From positions 2,170,001 to 2,234,000 of the forward strand of contig NW_026688628.1 in NCBI RefSeq assembly GCF_030445035.2: a stretch of 64,000 bases of DNA. Reading direction: 5' to 3'. Below are positions 10,352 to 22,036 of the stretch, one piece after another; the stretch's first letter is position 1, and each line of letters begins with the position of its first letter. A program made the position numbers and the translations under genes. Origin of the DNA: Dasypus novemcinctus. Its lineage: Eukaryota > Chordata > Mammalia > Cingulata > Dasypodidae. Under the pieces are notes generated by a model that had not been told where the DNA came from, searched no databases, and saw nothing but the letters and a program-made list of their open reading frames with translations.

Positions 10352-11505
10352 TCTTTATATATATTTCATTTATGGTACATGTCTGGAAATAGAACTTTAT
10401 TATGTAGCTACTTAAAGTTTACTATTCAGGCAGTTGAGAGAAAATTAGTACTTCCAAATACCTTTCTAACATTCTCCTAAGAGGCTTAACATTTTTGTCA
10501 AGATTCCCATAGATTTCAAAATACATACATACCTTATTACATATAAAGAAATATACATAAACAAATGCATGTATAATTTATAATTTTCCACTTTCCTTTG
10601 CCGTTAGTCCTTTTAAAACAAAATTCACATAGAACCTAATTTATTAAACTCATGCAACACCACAATTGTGTGGCTCTGCTTGACATAAATTCTTACCCTT
10701 ATGTAAAATTTTTCTCTTGCTTTTTGAGGAAAATATTTTTAGATGACATCTTTACAATGAATTATTAAATGGATTTGGTATCATCTTTGAAATATTGTGT
10801 ATGAAATTATTAATCCTATTAATTTAATTATAAATTTAATTTGTGCACTGATCTAGTAAGACTCCATGTCATTTAGAATCTCCAGTGTTAATGTTCCTCC
10901 ATCTATGCAATAAAAGCTAAGTGTATATCTACCTTTAGAGATGGAATGCATCAGTGCTTACACCCACAGCTAATCATGCAAAGAAGAAAATGTTGAGTAA
11001 TAATCAGATTGGTATATTGTACCAAGAAGGCTAGAAATGATATTAGGTACATAAATTTGACACAATTTTTTAAAAACTGGTTTTATTAAAGACTCAAAAT
11101 AACAACTATCTTGGAATTTCATCATGTCTTAGAGTATATTTCTTTGTCACCACCTGAATGAGTGATTAGTAATTAGATTTAATTATCTTAGTTATTTAAA
11201 TTGCATGTAATTGATAAAATTAGTACAAGAAAATTATGAAGTTGAACAAGAAGGAAAAGTCACACTTTTTACTATGAATTATGTACTTCAAAGTTGACAA
11301 ATGTCTTATGTAAGGAATATTTACTTTCAAAAAAATACTATTGTGAGGAAGATTATTAAAATATACAGGTGTTAAAGATGATATCTTCATATACGGCATC
11401 TCTGTCTGAATTATAGGACATTCAATGTTTAAATAAGTGTAACAATCTCTGCTAATGGAAATCAAATTAAATTACAATTATCTGGTTTTTGTTTGCAAAT
11501 TATTC
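10352..11505. other. 3' flank of the olfactory receptor gene
   Basis: AT-rich sequence with no recognised gene or repeat. Several AATAAA-like words occur (for example near 10908), but none can be assigned as the OR polyadenylation signal with confidence. Confidence 0.35.
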
Positions 11506-11512
11506 CCATCCT

Positions 11513-13094
11513 TTTTTTTAATTTTTAGATTTATTTTTTCTAGTTTTATTTTGTGATACAGGGATCACAAAAAATGTTACATTTTAAAAATATGAGATTC
11601 TCATATACCCCTCTCCTCACTCCACTCCTCCCAAATCAACAACCTCTTTCATCATTGTCACACATTCTTTGCATTTGGTGAATACATTTTGGAGCACAGC
11701 TGCACCACAGGGTTTAGAGTTCACTTTGCAGATTACACTCTCCCACAGTCCATTCTGGGGCTTATGGCAGGATATATATAATGTCAAGCATCTGTCCATG
11801 CAATATCATTTACGACAACTCCAAGTCCGCAAATGCCCCCACATCACATCTTTTCCTCCCTCTTCCTGATCTCAGCAAGTACCATGGCCACTGTCTCCAT
11901 ATCAATGATACAATTTCTTCCATTCTTAAAGTCACAATAGTTCTTTAGTAGAATACCAGTAAGTACACTCTAATCCATATTTTACTCCTCCATCTTGTGG
12001 ACCTGGGATGGTTATGTCCACTCCACCTCTAAATCGAGAGGAGGCTTAGATCCCACATGGATGATGGATGCAATTCTCCTGCTTGCAGTAGGAAGTACTC
12101 TCAGTTCCCTGGTGTGGTGGTTGACCATCTTCACCTCCCTGTTAGCTGACCTGGCTAAGTCCAATGAACTGGAGAGTAGGAGTTGCAACTCCGTTGAAGC
12201 TCAGGGCCCAGTTGGCCCATGCACAGTACAGAGATTCAAGTCTCCTGAGTATATACCAACCTCAGTGCCAACCACAGGTTCAGTAAAAGTGACAGAAGAG
12301 GTATGTGTAGAAAGATCACATCCGAGTCCAACTCCATCACATTCAGGAACACAAATTCCAAAATAGGGCTCACTGACAAAGTACTGTACTCAGAGCCATC
12401 TGCCATGACTGAAGAACTTGTGTGTCTCTGTAGCCCTCAGGAGCACCAGTACCTGGGGCTCTATCTACTTTGGCTGGCTCTGGGATCCTGCTGAGATGTG
12501 CATAAGTGTGACCCCTCTGATGACCTCCCAACTCACTTTGAAGTCTCTTAGCCATGTAAGCTCATTTGTCTTTACTATTTCCCCCTTTGATTCAAGGCCT
12601 TTTTCTAGTGGCATCACCAGCTGGTGATTGGTAGTAATCCCTCGGTGCCAGAGAGGCTCATCTCTGGGAGTCATGTCTCATACTGGGGGTAAGGTAATGC
12701 ATTTACATGCTGAGTTTGGCTTAGAGCATGACCACATTTGAGCAACATGGAGGCGCTCAGGAGGTAACTCTTAGGCACCCTGTAGCTCTAGACCTAGTTT
12801 AAATATCAGACACAGAGGCTCATAAGCATAGTCATCAGTATCAGGGGCTCATCACTGGACCATCCTTCTTCACTGAACTTTGCCTTTGCACTTGGGGGGT
12901 TGTTGCTGTTCCATTGAGGAATGCGACAGAGCTCCCCTGGCTAGGACTTCAACACTCCCTCAGTTGTTGCTTGTAACTCTAAGTACTATGAAAATACCCA
13001 GCAGATATCCAAACATTTTTACATACTCTATGTACATGTCCTGGAGAACTCCCTCCCAACCATGTGTCCCCCATCAATAACACCCCACACCAGT
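11513..13094 (-). mobile_element. L1 3'UTR part of a U6-L1 chimeric retrocopy
   Basis: On the minus strand this runs from 'actggtgtggggtgttattg' (13094 side) through the full distal 3'UTR to a tail that appears on plus as poly-T at 11512-11520. A U6 snRNA copy abuts its 5' end in the same orientation. Short matching words (ccatcct) at 11506-11512 and 13203-13209 flank the U6 plus L1 unit, as expected of one insertion. Sense fragments such as 'catgggacatgactccc'-type wording confirm the family. Confidence 0.85.
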
Positions 13095-13201
13095 GAAAAA
13101 TATGGAATGTTTCATGAACTTGCATGGCATCCTTGCACAGGGCCATGGTAATCATCTCTGTATCATTCCAATTTTAGTTTATGTGCTGCCAAAGTGAGCA
13201 C
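13095..13201 (-). pseudogene. U6 spliceosomal snRNA retro-pseudogene
   Basis: The minus strand reads as full-length U6: it starts GTGCTCACTTTGGCAGCACA, continues with ACTAAAATTGG and GATACAGAGATGATTA, then CATGGCCCTGTGCAAGGATG, and ends CATTCCATATTTTT. The 107-nt length equals that of real U6. By eye some 15 positions differ, including several in the conserved ACAGAGA-region neighbourhood, and no PSE or TATA is seen upstream (above 13201). It is a processed copy, not a gene. Its 3' end runs straight into L1 3'UTR sequence, the arrangement known for U6-L1 template-switch chimeras. Confidence 0.92.
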
Positions 13202-13209
13202 ACCATCCT

Positions 13210-13899
13210 CATTTGAAATTAACTTTCCTGGTTGCTGGCTACCAATTCACAGTTGAATATGTATCACCCTGTTGCAGATAATGGGTCAATGTGGTTTCCC
13301 AGAAGACACAAAATTCCATGAAGGCAGTAAAGGTGACCATGCTGCACAATTTGAACCTCTAGTCCTGAATAAGTATGTCTCATCTTATTAAATGTGACAC
13401 ACACTTCACTGTGACAGTAATCCTTGCTTGTTTTATTTACTCTAAATAGTATGTTTATTAAAATACCTGCCAAAAAATAGAAATTGCAATATGTTTGTTG
13501 AATGAATGAATAAATAAATAAATAAATACTAAATGATCTTTATATAATTCCTTAACAAACAGACTAATTGATGTATATTTATATATATAGATAAGAATAG
13601 AAAGAGAAAAAGCTAAATTTAAAATCTTATTTCTGCTTTCTATGTATAACTGAAACATTTCTCATATCTTAATTACTTTTATTCATTCAAATCTCTAAAA
13701 TATTGTTTATAGTTGCACTAGTATAGACTAATCATTGATTGATCTAATATAATTTAGGGCAATATTACAAATGTTCAAAACTGGATATTTATTATATTAT
13801 ATAAATTATTTATGAATCTTTTTAATGCAGAAGAATATAGAAAACAGTATTCTAACCTATCATATTAGGGCAGAATGAAAAAAAATTTTAATTTACACA
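13210..13899. other. Intergenic; contains a short AATA microsatellite
   Basis: No gene is recognised. A small (AATG)n(AATA)n tract lies at 13500-13528. The remainder is AT-rich. Confidence 0.4.
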
Positions 13900-14140
13900 T
13901 TTTGGATTATAGATATTTCTATTTCCCTGATGTCCTAGGAAAAATATGGCCTATTATCATAGAATCCAATTACCAGCCATAAAATAAAAATAAAAACACA
14001 ACCCATAATAAGGAAAATAATTACTCCATCAATACCAAACCCGAATTGACAAAGTTGTTAGAATAAACTTACAAGAACATTAAAGCAGATGTTTTAGCTG
14101 TATAATATGTTCAAAAATTTTTAAAGCAGGTATAAAGTGA
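13900..14140 (+). mobile_element. Old L1/HAL1-like fragment, first copy of a local duplicate
   Basis: 'aattaccagccataaaataa', 'cacaacccataataagg', 'ccatcaataccaaacccg' and 'agaacattaaagcagatg' match the sense strand of the ORF1 5' region of old L1/HAL1-like elements. Almost the same 160 bp recur at 14619-14780. Confidence 0.5.
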
Positions 14141-14469
14141 TAATGAGAAGGGAAATATCATCTTCTGAGATATAAGATTAATTTGAAGTACTTTCATAGG
14201 CTCCAGGTATAGTAGGTTGTTCCCAAAGTAACACATGCTTACAACCCCATCGGTACAGGTTACTTTCTGAGCAGGTGTCTTCATAGTTGATGTTTAGTGC
14301 CTTGAAAAATATTATTTTGTCTGCTTGTTTAATTTTATTATTATTATAAGCCATAGTAGACATGGTTCTATGAAGCACTTAATCCCTGAGAGATGGGCAA
14401 AATGAATTGAACCCAAAAGGATAAACTCAAACCTTTGTGATATTAAGATAGTAGGAAGGTCTTGTCTCT

Positions 14470-15600
14470 ATAGAGGAGAATAATTACACCTGGACTTCAC
14501 TGCTCCAGACTTCCCTAACACATTATAAATGATTAAATTTTGTCCAACAAATGCTACTATATAGCCCATAAAAAATACAATAGTATTTATAACAAGGTCA
14601 AAATTAACAATGTTTGGAATCCAATAACAAATTACCAGCCATAAAATAAACAGAAAAACACAACCCATTATAAGGAGAATTACTCCATCAATACCAAACC
14701 CGAATTGAAAAAGCTGTTAGAATAAACTTACAAGAACATTAAAGCAGATGGCATAGCTGTATAACATGTTCAAAAAAGTTAAGGATGATATAGAAGATAT
14801 TATTTAAAATACCCATGACAATATTCAGATTATGAAATTAAATTAAGATGAAATATATACTATATTTATATATACTATATATTATATATACTATATTATT
14901 TTATATATATACTATATAAAATAAATACTATATAATATAAAATACTATATAAAATATATAAAGCCATCGTAGGATCAAAATAATAGTGAATTTGGACATG
15001 TGCAATCCCAAAGAAAACGTTAAAAATAATTTAAAATACAAATGTTCAATTCACTGAGTACCGTAATATACACATGGACTGCTGTACACATAGCTGGAAT
15101 TTCAGAGGGAAAGTGGGGTGAGTAGAAAAATATTTCAATAAATATGGCCAATTTACCACAAGTTTGATGAAAACTATCCAGTTACATATCCATAAAAGTG
15201 AGTGAAACCCAAGCACAAAAGAGATGAAAAAGCCTCCATCCAGTTATATCACAATTTGCTCAAATCCAGTGATAAAGTACCAAATTTTAAAACAGCCAAA
15301 GGAAATAGAATTATTCCAATAAACAATGCAATATATCACAGAAACATCTTTAAATTACCAGAAAACTATAAAACTTCTAAAATAATCCATGAATATCTTA
15401 CTATGTTAGAATAAAACTTAAATGAGTAAAAGGAGTTCCTTTAAGGAGAAGAAAAATATATAATATACACAAGGAAACTATACCTATAAATGTTTAATTT
15501 ATTAAACTAATATGTAATAATCCTTTAAAACAAATTTCCAAAAGTGAGAAAAATGTACTCTTGGAATTATAATATAAGTGAATGTAAAAGATATCAACAC
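14470..15600 (+). mobile_element. Old HAL1/L1-like ORF1 region
   Basis: It opens with 'gacttcactgctccagac', repeats the 13955-14130 sequence at 14619-14780, is interrupted by an AT-rich stretch (14850-14960), and continues with 'tttgctcaaatccagtgata' and 'acagccaaaggaaat'. The latter resembles the nucleic-acid binding part of L1/HAL1 ORF1. No long frame survives. It is an old element in plus orientation with approximate ends. Confidence 0.5.
14850..14960. repeat. AT-rich low-complexity tract (TATA-type)
   Basis: Repeated TATATACTATAT units run through about 110 bp. The tract is self-complementary and could extrude cruciforms. It lies inside the HAL1-like remnant. Confidence 0.75.
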
Positions 15601-15779
15601 AACAGTATAAATAGGAGGAGGAGAGAAATGGAATAATACAATTTTGGAATCTTATAGTGTATTAGAAGTGGCATTATGTCATTTGAGGGTAAATTACAAT
15701 GAATTACAGAGAGATATTATAAATATGTATAAACCAACACTAAATTATCATTAAAAAGATATTTACACTTCAGCACTAT

Positions 15780-16595
15780 TAATTACACTCAATTCGGTGC
15801 AACCCTATCATCTCCTTCAATTGTCAAAACAGTATAAACAAATTATAAATTCCACACAAATTAACTATTGGCTCACCAATATCTATCCCCTGCCTATCTC
15901 TAACAACCTATCTTCCAGACTTTCCTTCCATGAGTATGCTGATAATTCTTAGTACACAGCAGTGAGATCAAGAAATATTTGTCTGTTTGTGTGTCTTATT
16001 TCCCTAACCATGAGGTTCTCAAGGTTCATTCATGTTGCTTATGTGCAAAACTCATTCCATCTTAGAGGTAAATAACATTCCATCATATTTATATACCACA
16101 TTTTGTTTATCCTTTCATCTTTTGATGGACACTTGTATAGCTACAATATTTCGGCATATGTGAATAATATCACTATGAACATTGGTGTGCATATATTTGT
16201 TCTAGTCACTGCTTTCAATTCTTGTGACTATATACTCAGATGTGGGATCATATGGAAATTCTGTAATTAGGTTTGTAAGAAATGGCCAAACTGTTCTCTC
16301 GAGTGGCTGCACTATTCTACATTCCCAACAGCTGTGAATGTTCCCATTAGTATGCAACCTCTTCGGTACTTATAGTTACCTGTTTTTTGTAATAGCCAGC
16401 AGCCTAGTAGAGTGAAATGATAGCGCATTTTTATTTTGATTTGCATTTCCCTATTTGCTGGTGATATTATCTTTTCATTAAGCCATCCATATTTCATAGA
16501 GACATCAATATTTGCTTTTTGTAGAAATGTCTGTTCAAACATATTGAGCATTTTTAAATAGGTTGTTCTTTATTATTGAGTTGTAAGATATATGT
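15780..16595 (-). mobile_element. Old L1 ORF2 C-terminal region, minus strand
   Basis: On plus it reads as the reverse complement of the ORF2 3' end: 'aggttctcaaggttcattc', 'atatttatataccacattt', 'gaacattggtgtgcatata' and 'tgatttgcatttccctatt'. A 79-codon minus-strand piece (16312-16551) retains part of the C-terminal segment. It is more diverged than L1-1 and L1-2. Confidence 0.75.
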
Positions 16596-17020
16596 TTTCC
16601 TACCAGGGAAGACAGTGATTCCATTGAACTTTAAGTTAAGACTGCCTCCTGGCCACTTTGGGTTCCTCATTCCTCTGAATCAACTGGCAAAGAAGGGGAT
16701 TACTGTACTGGCTGAGGTGATAGATCCTGGTTATCAAGGGGAAATTGGATATCTACTACACAATGGAGGTAAAGGATAGTTGCCTACAATACAGGAGATC
16801 CTTAGGGTGTCTTTTAGTACAAACATACCCTTTGATTAAAGTCAATGGAAAACTTCAAATCCCAACTCCAGAAATGTCAGGAATGATATTTGGGTTACCT
16901 CACCAGGCAAAGACCTACAGCCTGCTGATGTGTATGCTGAAGGCAAATGGAATATGGAATGGGTATAGAAAGAAGGTACTTATAAATAGGAACTAGGATC
17001 ATGTGACTAGTTACAGAAAT
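16576..17020 (+). pseudogene. Endogenous-retroviral dUTPase remnant
   Basis: The plus frame 16576-16779 reads as the core of a retroviral dUTPase. The motif-3 region IDPGYQGEIG is at about 16720-16749, followed by the conserved LLHNGGKG. The reading continues in another frame (about 16745-16996), so at least one frameshift separates the two parts. dUTPases hydrolyse dUTP and in some retroviruses are encoded in the pro/pol region. No LTR, gag or env sequence is seen beside it, so only this domain-sized remnant remains. It is inert as a protein. The right boundary is uncertain; about 200 bp of unassigned AT-rich sequence follow. Confidence 0.75.
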
Positions 17021-17236
17021 GAGGACTGAAATGATTAATATTTTTTCTTTGTTTTGTTATGTGTTTGTAAATATATATAAAGAAAATATTTTTGTTTCCT
17101 TCCCTATCTTACTCCCATATCATAGGACATTTTTATTTACTTCTTATCACAGTATTTAAGTTAGAAAATATAAAATTCAAGAGTAAATGTTACTTAAGTA
17201 ATTGCATTTTATTCTGGGGGAAGTTGGTACATTTCC

Positions 17237-19053
17237 AGTCAAAAACAAGGCTTTTCATTTTTCAATTTTTTGATACCCAATTTATTTTTACTTTAATTTT
17301 CTAAATTAGTATGTATCCATATCTAACCTTTAAATCCATCAGTATATTCCATTTTACTATTAATGGAACCTGGCAATATATTAGGCTTCATTTTCAAAAT
17401 AAGTTTTGGACCTCAGAAAGATTAAACTATGGCAGGGGAGGAATACTGGTGTGGGGTGTTATTGATAGGGGTCACATGGTTGGGAGGGAGTTCTCCAGGG
17501 CTTGTATACAGAGTACATAAAAATGTTTGGGTATTTTCATTGTGGTCACAGTTAAAAATGACAACTGAAGGAGTGCTGAGTTCCTAGCCAGGAGAGCTCT
17601 ACCACATTTCCCAATGGAACAGCAACAATCCCCCAAATGCAAAAGCCAAGACCAATAAAGGATGGTCCAACGATGAGCCCTTGATACTAATGACAATGGT
17701 TGTGAGCCTGTGCACCTGAAATAAGAACTAGGCCTAGAGTGCAGGGTGCTTAAGAGTTACCTCCTGAGAGCCACCATGTTGCTCAAATGTGGTCAATCTC
17801 AAAGCCAAACTCTGCATGTAAATGCACTACCTTCCCCCTAGCATGGGACATGACTCCCAGGGATGAGCCTCCCTGGCACGGAGGGATTACTACCAAACAC
17901 CAGCTGATGATGTAACTAGAAAATGACCTTGAACAAAAGGGTCAACTAAGACCAGAAGAATATCTCAGCCTACATATAATAACAGGTGTTAAAAATGCTT
18001 TTTTTTACCTTGAATAAAAGGGAGAAATGCAAAGGACAAATGAGTTCATATGGCTATGAGTCTCCAAAAAAGAGTTAGGAGGTCATCAGAGGGGTTGCAG
18101 TTATGCACCCCTCAGCAGGTTCCCAGAGATAGCCAAAGTAGATACAAGCCCAGGTATTGGTTCTTCTGAGGGCTACAGAGATCCATAGGTTCTATGGTCA
18201 TGGCAAATGGAGTTCAGTGCCATGTCAGTTGGCCCTCTTTCAGAGTTTGTGTTTCTGAGTTTGATGGAGGTGAACTCAGATGTAATCTTTGTTCACAAGC
18301 CTCTCCTGTTACTTTTACTGGACATGTGGTTGGTGCTGGGTTTGGTGTATACTCAGGGACCTGAATCTCTGGACTGTCCATGTGACAGTCAGGCCCTGAA
18401 CCTCAACAGACTTGCAACTCCCACCCTCTGGTTTATTGGACTTAACCCAGTCAGCTAACAGGAAGGTAAAGAAGACCAACCACCACACCAGGGAGCCAAG
18501 AGTGCTTACAACTGCAAGCAGAATTGCATCCATTATCCATGTGGAATCTAAGCCCCCTCTCAATATAGAGGTGGAGTGGACATAAACATCCCAGGGTCCA
18601 CAGGATGGAGGAATAGAGTATGGATTAGAGTGGACTTACTGATATTCTATTCTGGAACTATTGTGATTAGGAATGGAAGAAAATGTAGCATTGATGTGGA
18701 GAAAGTGACCATGATAGCTGCTGAGGGTGGAGAGAGGGAAGAAGAGATGTGATGTGGAGGAATTTCAAGACTAGGAGTTGTCCTGGGTGGTACTGCAGGA
18801 ACAGTTGCTGGACATTGTATGTTCTGCCATGGCCCACTGGGTGGACTAGGGGAAAGCGTAAACTATAATGTAAACCATTATCCATGTGGTGCAGCAGTGT
18901 TCAAAAATGAATTCACCAAATGCAAAAAATGTCCCAGGATTGTTGATGTGGGAGGAGTGGGGTGAGGGGCGTGGAGGGTATATGAGGACCTCATATTTTT
19001 TGAATGTAACATTAAAAAATAAAAACAAAATATTATAAAATAAAATAAATAAA
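17237..19053 (+). mobile_element. 5'-truncated L1 distal 3'UTR, facing L1-1 tail to tail
   Basis: About 1.8 kb of the L1 distal 3'UTR in plus orientation, from 'caaaaacaaggcttttc' to an A-rich AATAAATAAAAAA end. Landmarks are GGCAGGGGAGGAATACTGG (17432), CATGGGACATGACTCCCAGG (17842) and GACCTCATATTTTTTGAATG near 18985. It ends only about 20 bp from the tail of L1-1, which has the opposite orientation, so the two tails form a long inverted repeat. Confidence 0.88.
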
Positions 19054-19061
19054 AAAGGACA

Positions 19062-19074
19062 GCTGAGTGTTATT
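19062..19074. repeat. Target-site duplication (left) of L1-1
   Basis: gctgagtgttatt at 19062-19074 recurs exactly at 28771-28783. The junction reads TTATT/AATAAA across the empty site, matching the preferred L1 endonuclease nick TTTT/AA fairly well. Confidence 0.92.
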
Positions 19075-22036
19075 TATTATTTTTTTAATATTACATTAAA
19101 AAAATATGAGGTCCTCATATGCCCTCCACACCCCTCACCCCACTCCTCCCCCATAGCAACAATCTCCTGCATCTTCGTGACAAATTCATTGCATTTGGTG
19201 AATACATCTCTGAGCACTGCTGCACCTCACGGTCAATGGTCCACATCATAGCCCACACTCTCCCAAGTTCCACCCAGTGGGCCATGGGAGGACATACAAT
19301 GTCTGGTAACTGTCCCTGCAGCATCACCCAGGACAATTCCAAGTCCCAAAAATGCCTCCACATCTCATCTCTTCTTCCCATTCCCCATCCCCAGCGACCA
19401 CCATGGCCACTTTCTCCACACCCATGCCACATTTTCTTCGATTACTAATCACAATAGTTCATGAATAGAATATCAGTAAGTCCACTCTCATCCATATTCT
19501 ATTCCTCCATCCTGTGGACCGTGGAATGGTTAGGTCCACTCCTCATCTATATCAAGAGGGGGCTTAGATTCCCCATTGATGCTGGATGCAATCCTCCTGC
19601 TTTCAGTTGTAGGCACTCTTGGCTCCATGGTGTGGTGGTTGGCCTTGTTCAACTCCATGTTAGCTGAATATGGTAAGTCCAATAAACCAGAGTGTAGGAG
19701 CTGAAGTCTGTTGTGGCTCAGGGTCTGGCTATCATATGGTCAGTCCAGAGATTCAGGTCCCCTGGGTATATATTAAACCCCAGCACCAACTACAGTTCTG
19801 GTAAAGGTGACAGGAGAGGCTTGTGAAAAAAGATCACATCTGAGTCGATCTCCATCACTCAGAAACATAAACTCCAAAGAAAGACCAACTGACATGGCCC
19901 TGAACTCCATTTGCCATGACTTTAGAACCTGTGGGTCTCTGTAGCCCTCAGAAGAACCAATACCCAGGGTTGTATCTCCTTTATCTGTCTCTGGGACTCT
20001 GCTGAGGTGTGCATAAGGGCAACGTCTCTGATAACCTCCTGGTTCTTTTTGGAGACTCATAGCCATATCAACTCATTTGTCCTTTCCATTTCCCCCTTGA
20101 TTCAGGTCAAAAAGCAATTTAACTCCTGGTATTATATGTAGACTGAGATATTCTGCTGGTCCAAGTTGACCCTTTTATTCAAGGTCACTTTCTAATTACA
20201 TCATCAGCTGGTACTTGGTAGTAATCCCTTAGCACCAGGGAGTCTCATCCCTGGGAGTCATGTCCCACGCTGGGGGGAAGGCAATGCATTTACATTCTCA
20301 GTTTGGCTTCGAGGCTGGCCACATGTGAGCAACATGGAGGCTCTCAGGAGGTAACTTTTAGGTACCCTGAAGCTCTAGGCCTACTTCTTATTTCAGGTAC
20401 ACAGGCTCACAAGCATAGTCATTAATATTAAGGGCTCATTGTTGGATCTTCATTCTTTTTTTGGTCTTTGCTATTGCACTTGGAGGATTTTTGCTGTTCC
20501 TTTAGGGACTGTGATAGAGCTCCCATGGCTAGGAGCTCAGCACTCCCTCAGTTGTTGTTTTTAATTGTATTCACTATGAAAATATGCAAACATTTTTATG
20601 TACCCTGGATACATACCCTGTAGAACTCCCTGCCAAACATGTGTCCCCTGTCAATAACATCCCACACCAGTATTCCTCCGCTGCCATTTTTGAAACTCTC
20701 TGTGATCCAAAACTTCCTGAAAAGTGAAGCCCAATAAATTGCCAGGTTCCATTAATAGTAAAATGGAATATAGCGATGAGTTTAAAGGTTAGATATAGAA
20801 TATATATTAATTTGGAAAAATTAAGGTAAAAATAAATTGGGGTATCAATAAATTTTTAAATGCAAAAGCTTTGTTTTTGAGCTTTGCCTTTCATCACTGC
20901 AATAAGTGTTACACTGTATGCAAATTGGCAAAGCAAATACTTTCATCTTTTCCTCAGTGTCTACATCCTATCTTTTTCTTTTCTTTTTTCTAACTATTAA
21001 GGTTATCTTCACAAGAGTTTTAGGTCACAGTAATTCATATATACAATATACAGTACTCCCACTTATCCAACATAAAACCTTTTCCCTTCCACAGCAATAA
21101 TCTTTTTAGGTATTCATAGTATATTTACTGAAACTGATGTACAGATACTGAGACAATAGCTTTCAAACAAGGTAACATTTGGGTTTACATTGTGGTTTAT
21201 ATTTTAGACTATACAATTTTCTAAACTTTTAGTTATCTTATGTTTTACATTATGATTTACATTTTAGCCTATCAGCCCCTATATATTTTGGTGTAATTTT
21301 ACATGTCTTATATAGATCCTTGTGTACTCTTGTGGAACAGTTCTATTGCCCACACAGTTATACTGGTTTCACCTATTCAATACCTCTTTCCCCCTCCCCT
21401 TAGGGCCCACAGTAAGAGTCAATCTTCATTGCTTGAAGGGCCATGTTCAGAGATACTTGCAACAGTGTTGAGGGCTTGACATGTTCAACTGCCCTAATGA
21501 ACTGGGAGCCACCATTTCTCTTGAGATACAGTTCCCTCTATTTGAGGGCATCAGTCCTCCCCAGGATGTGGGTATACCTTCACTCTCATTATAAGGGTCT
21601 CTATTCATGATATAACCCACTGTGGCAAAATGAGCATTCACATATTCTCTAGGAGCCTGTCCTGCATCAGATTATCCCCTTTAAGCATTTTAAACAGGTG
21701 ACTTTCCTTATTATATTTTTCAAAAGGTTTTCTCAGCATTATACTCTCAACCAAATACCTGACAATCTCCTATGTTCGTATGTTGCCCCACCCTCCTCCC
21801 AATTTCTTGGGCCATATTACCCATCCTCCCATCCCTAGCCACACAAAAGCCCACAAAACCCCACCCAAAGGTAACCCTATGCCCCCATTTTATCCCTTCC
21901 TTGTACAAATACTTACCTCCAGCTTATCATAGATTTCAACCATATAGGTGTCAGCTTACATCCTTCCTCTACCCCCAATTTCCAGTAAGCCTATTATCCA
22001 GTCTCTAGCTCTCTGAGGAAGCTTTGTTTACTTATG
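19075..22036 (-). other. L1-1 3'UTR, about 2.96 kb
   Basis: From the ORF2 stop to the tail is nearly 3 kb, several times the roughly 0.5 kb of human L1. A region near 20990-21070 ('aggttatcttcacaagagt' ... 'acagtactcccacttatcc') resembles an L1 3' terminus, which suggests a proximal unit of about 1 kb and a distal unit of about 1.9 kb. The distal unit is what is found in most truncated copies in the window. Confidence 0.8.

Noticed and set aside
13095-13201. A functional U6 snRNA gene
   Set aside because: Too many substitutions, no upstream PSE or TATA element, and fusion to an L1 tail; it is a retrocopy.
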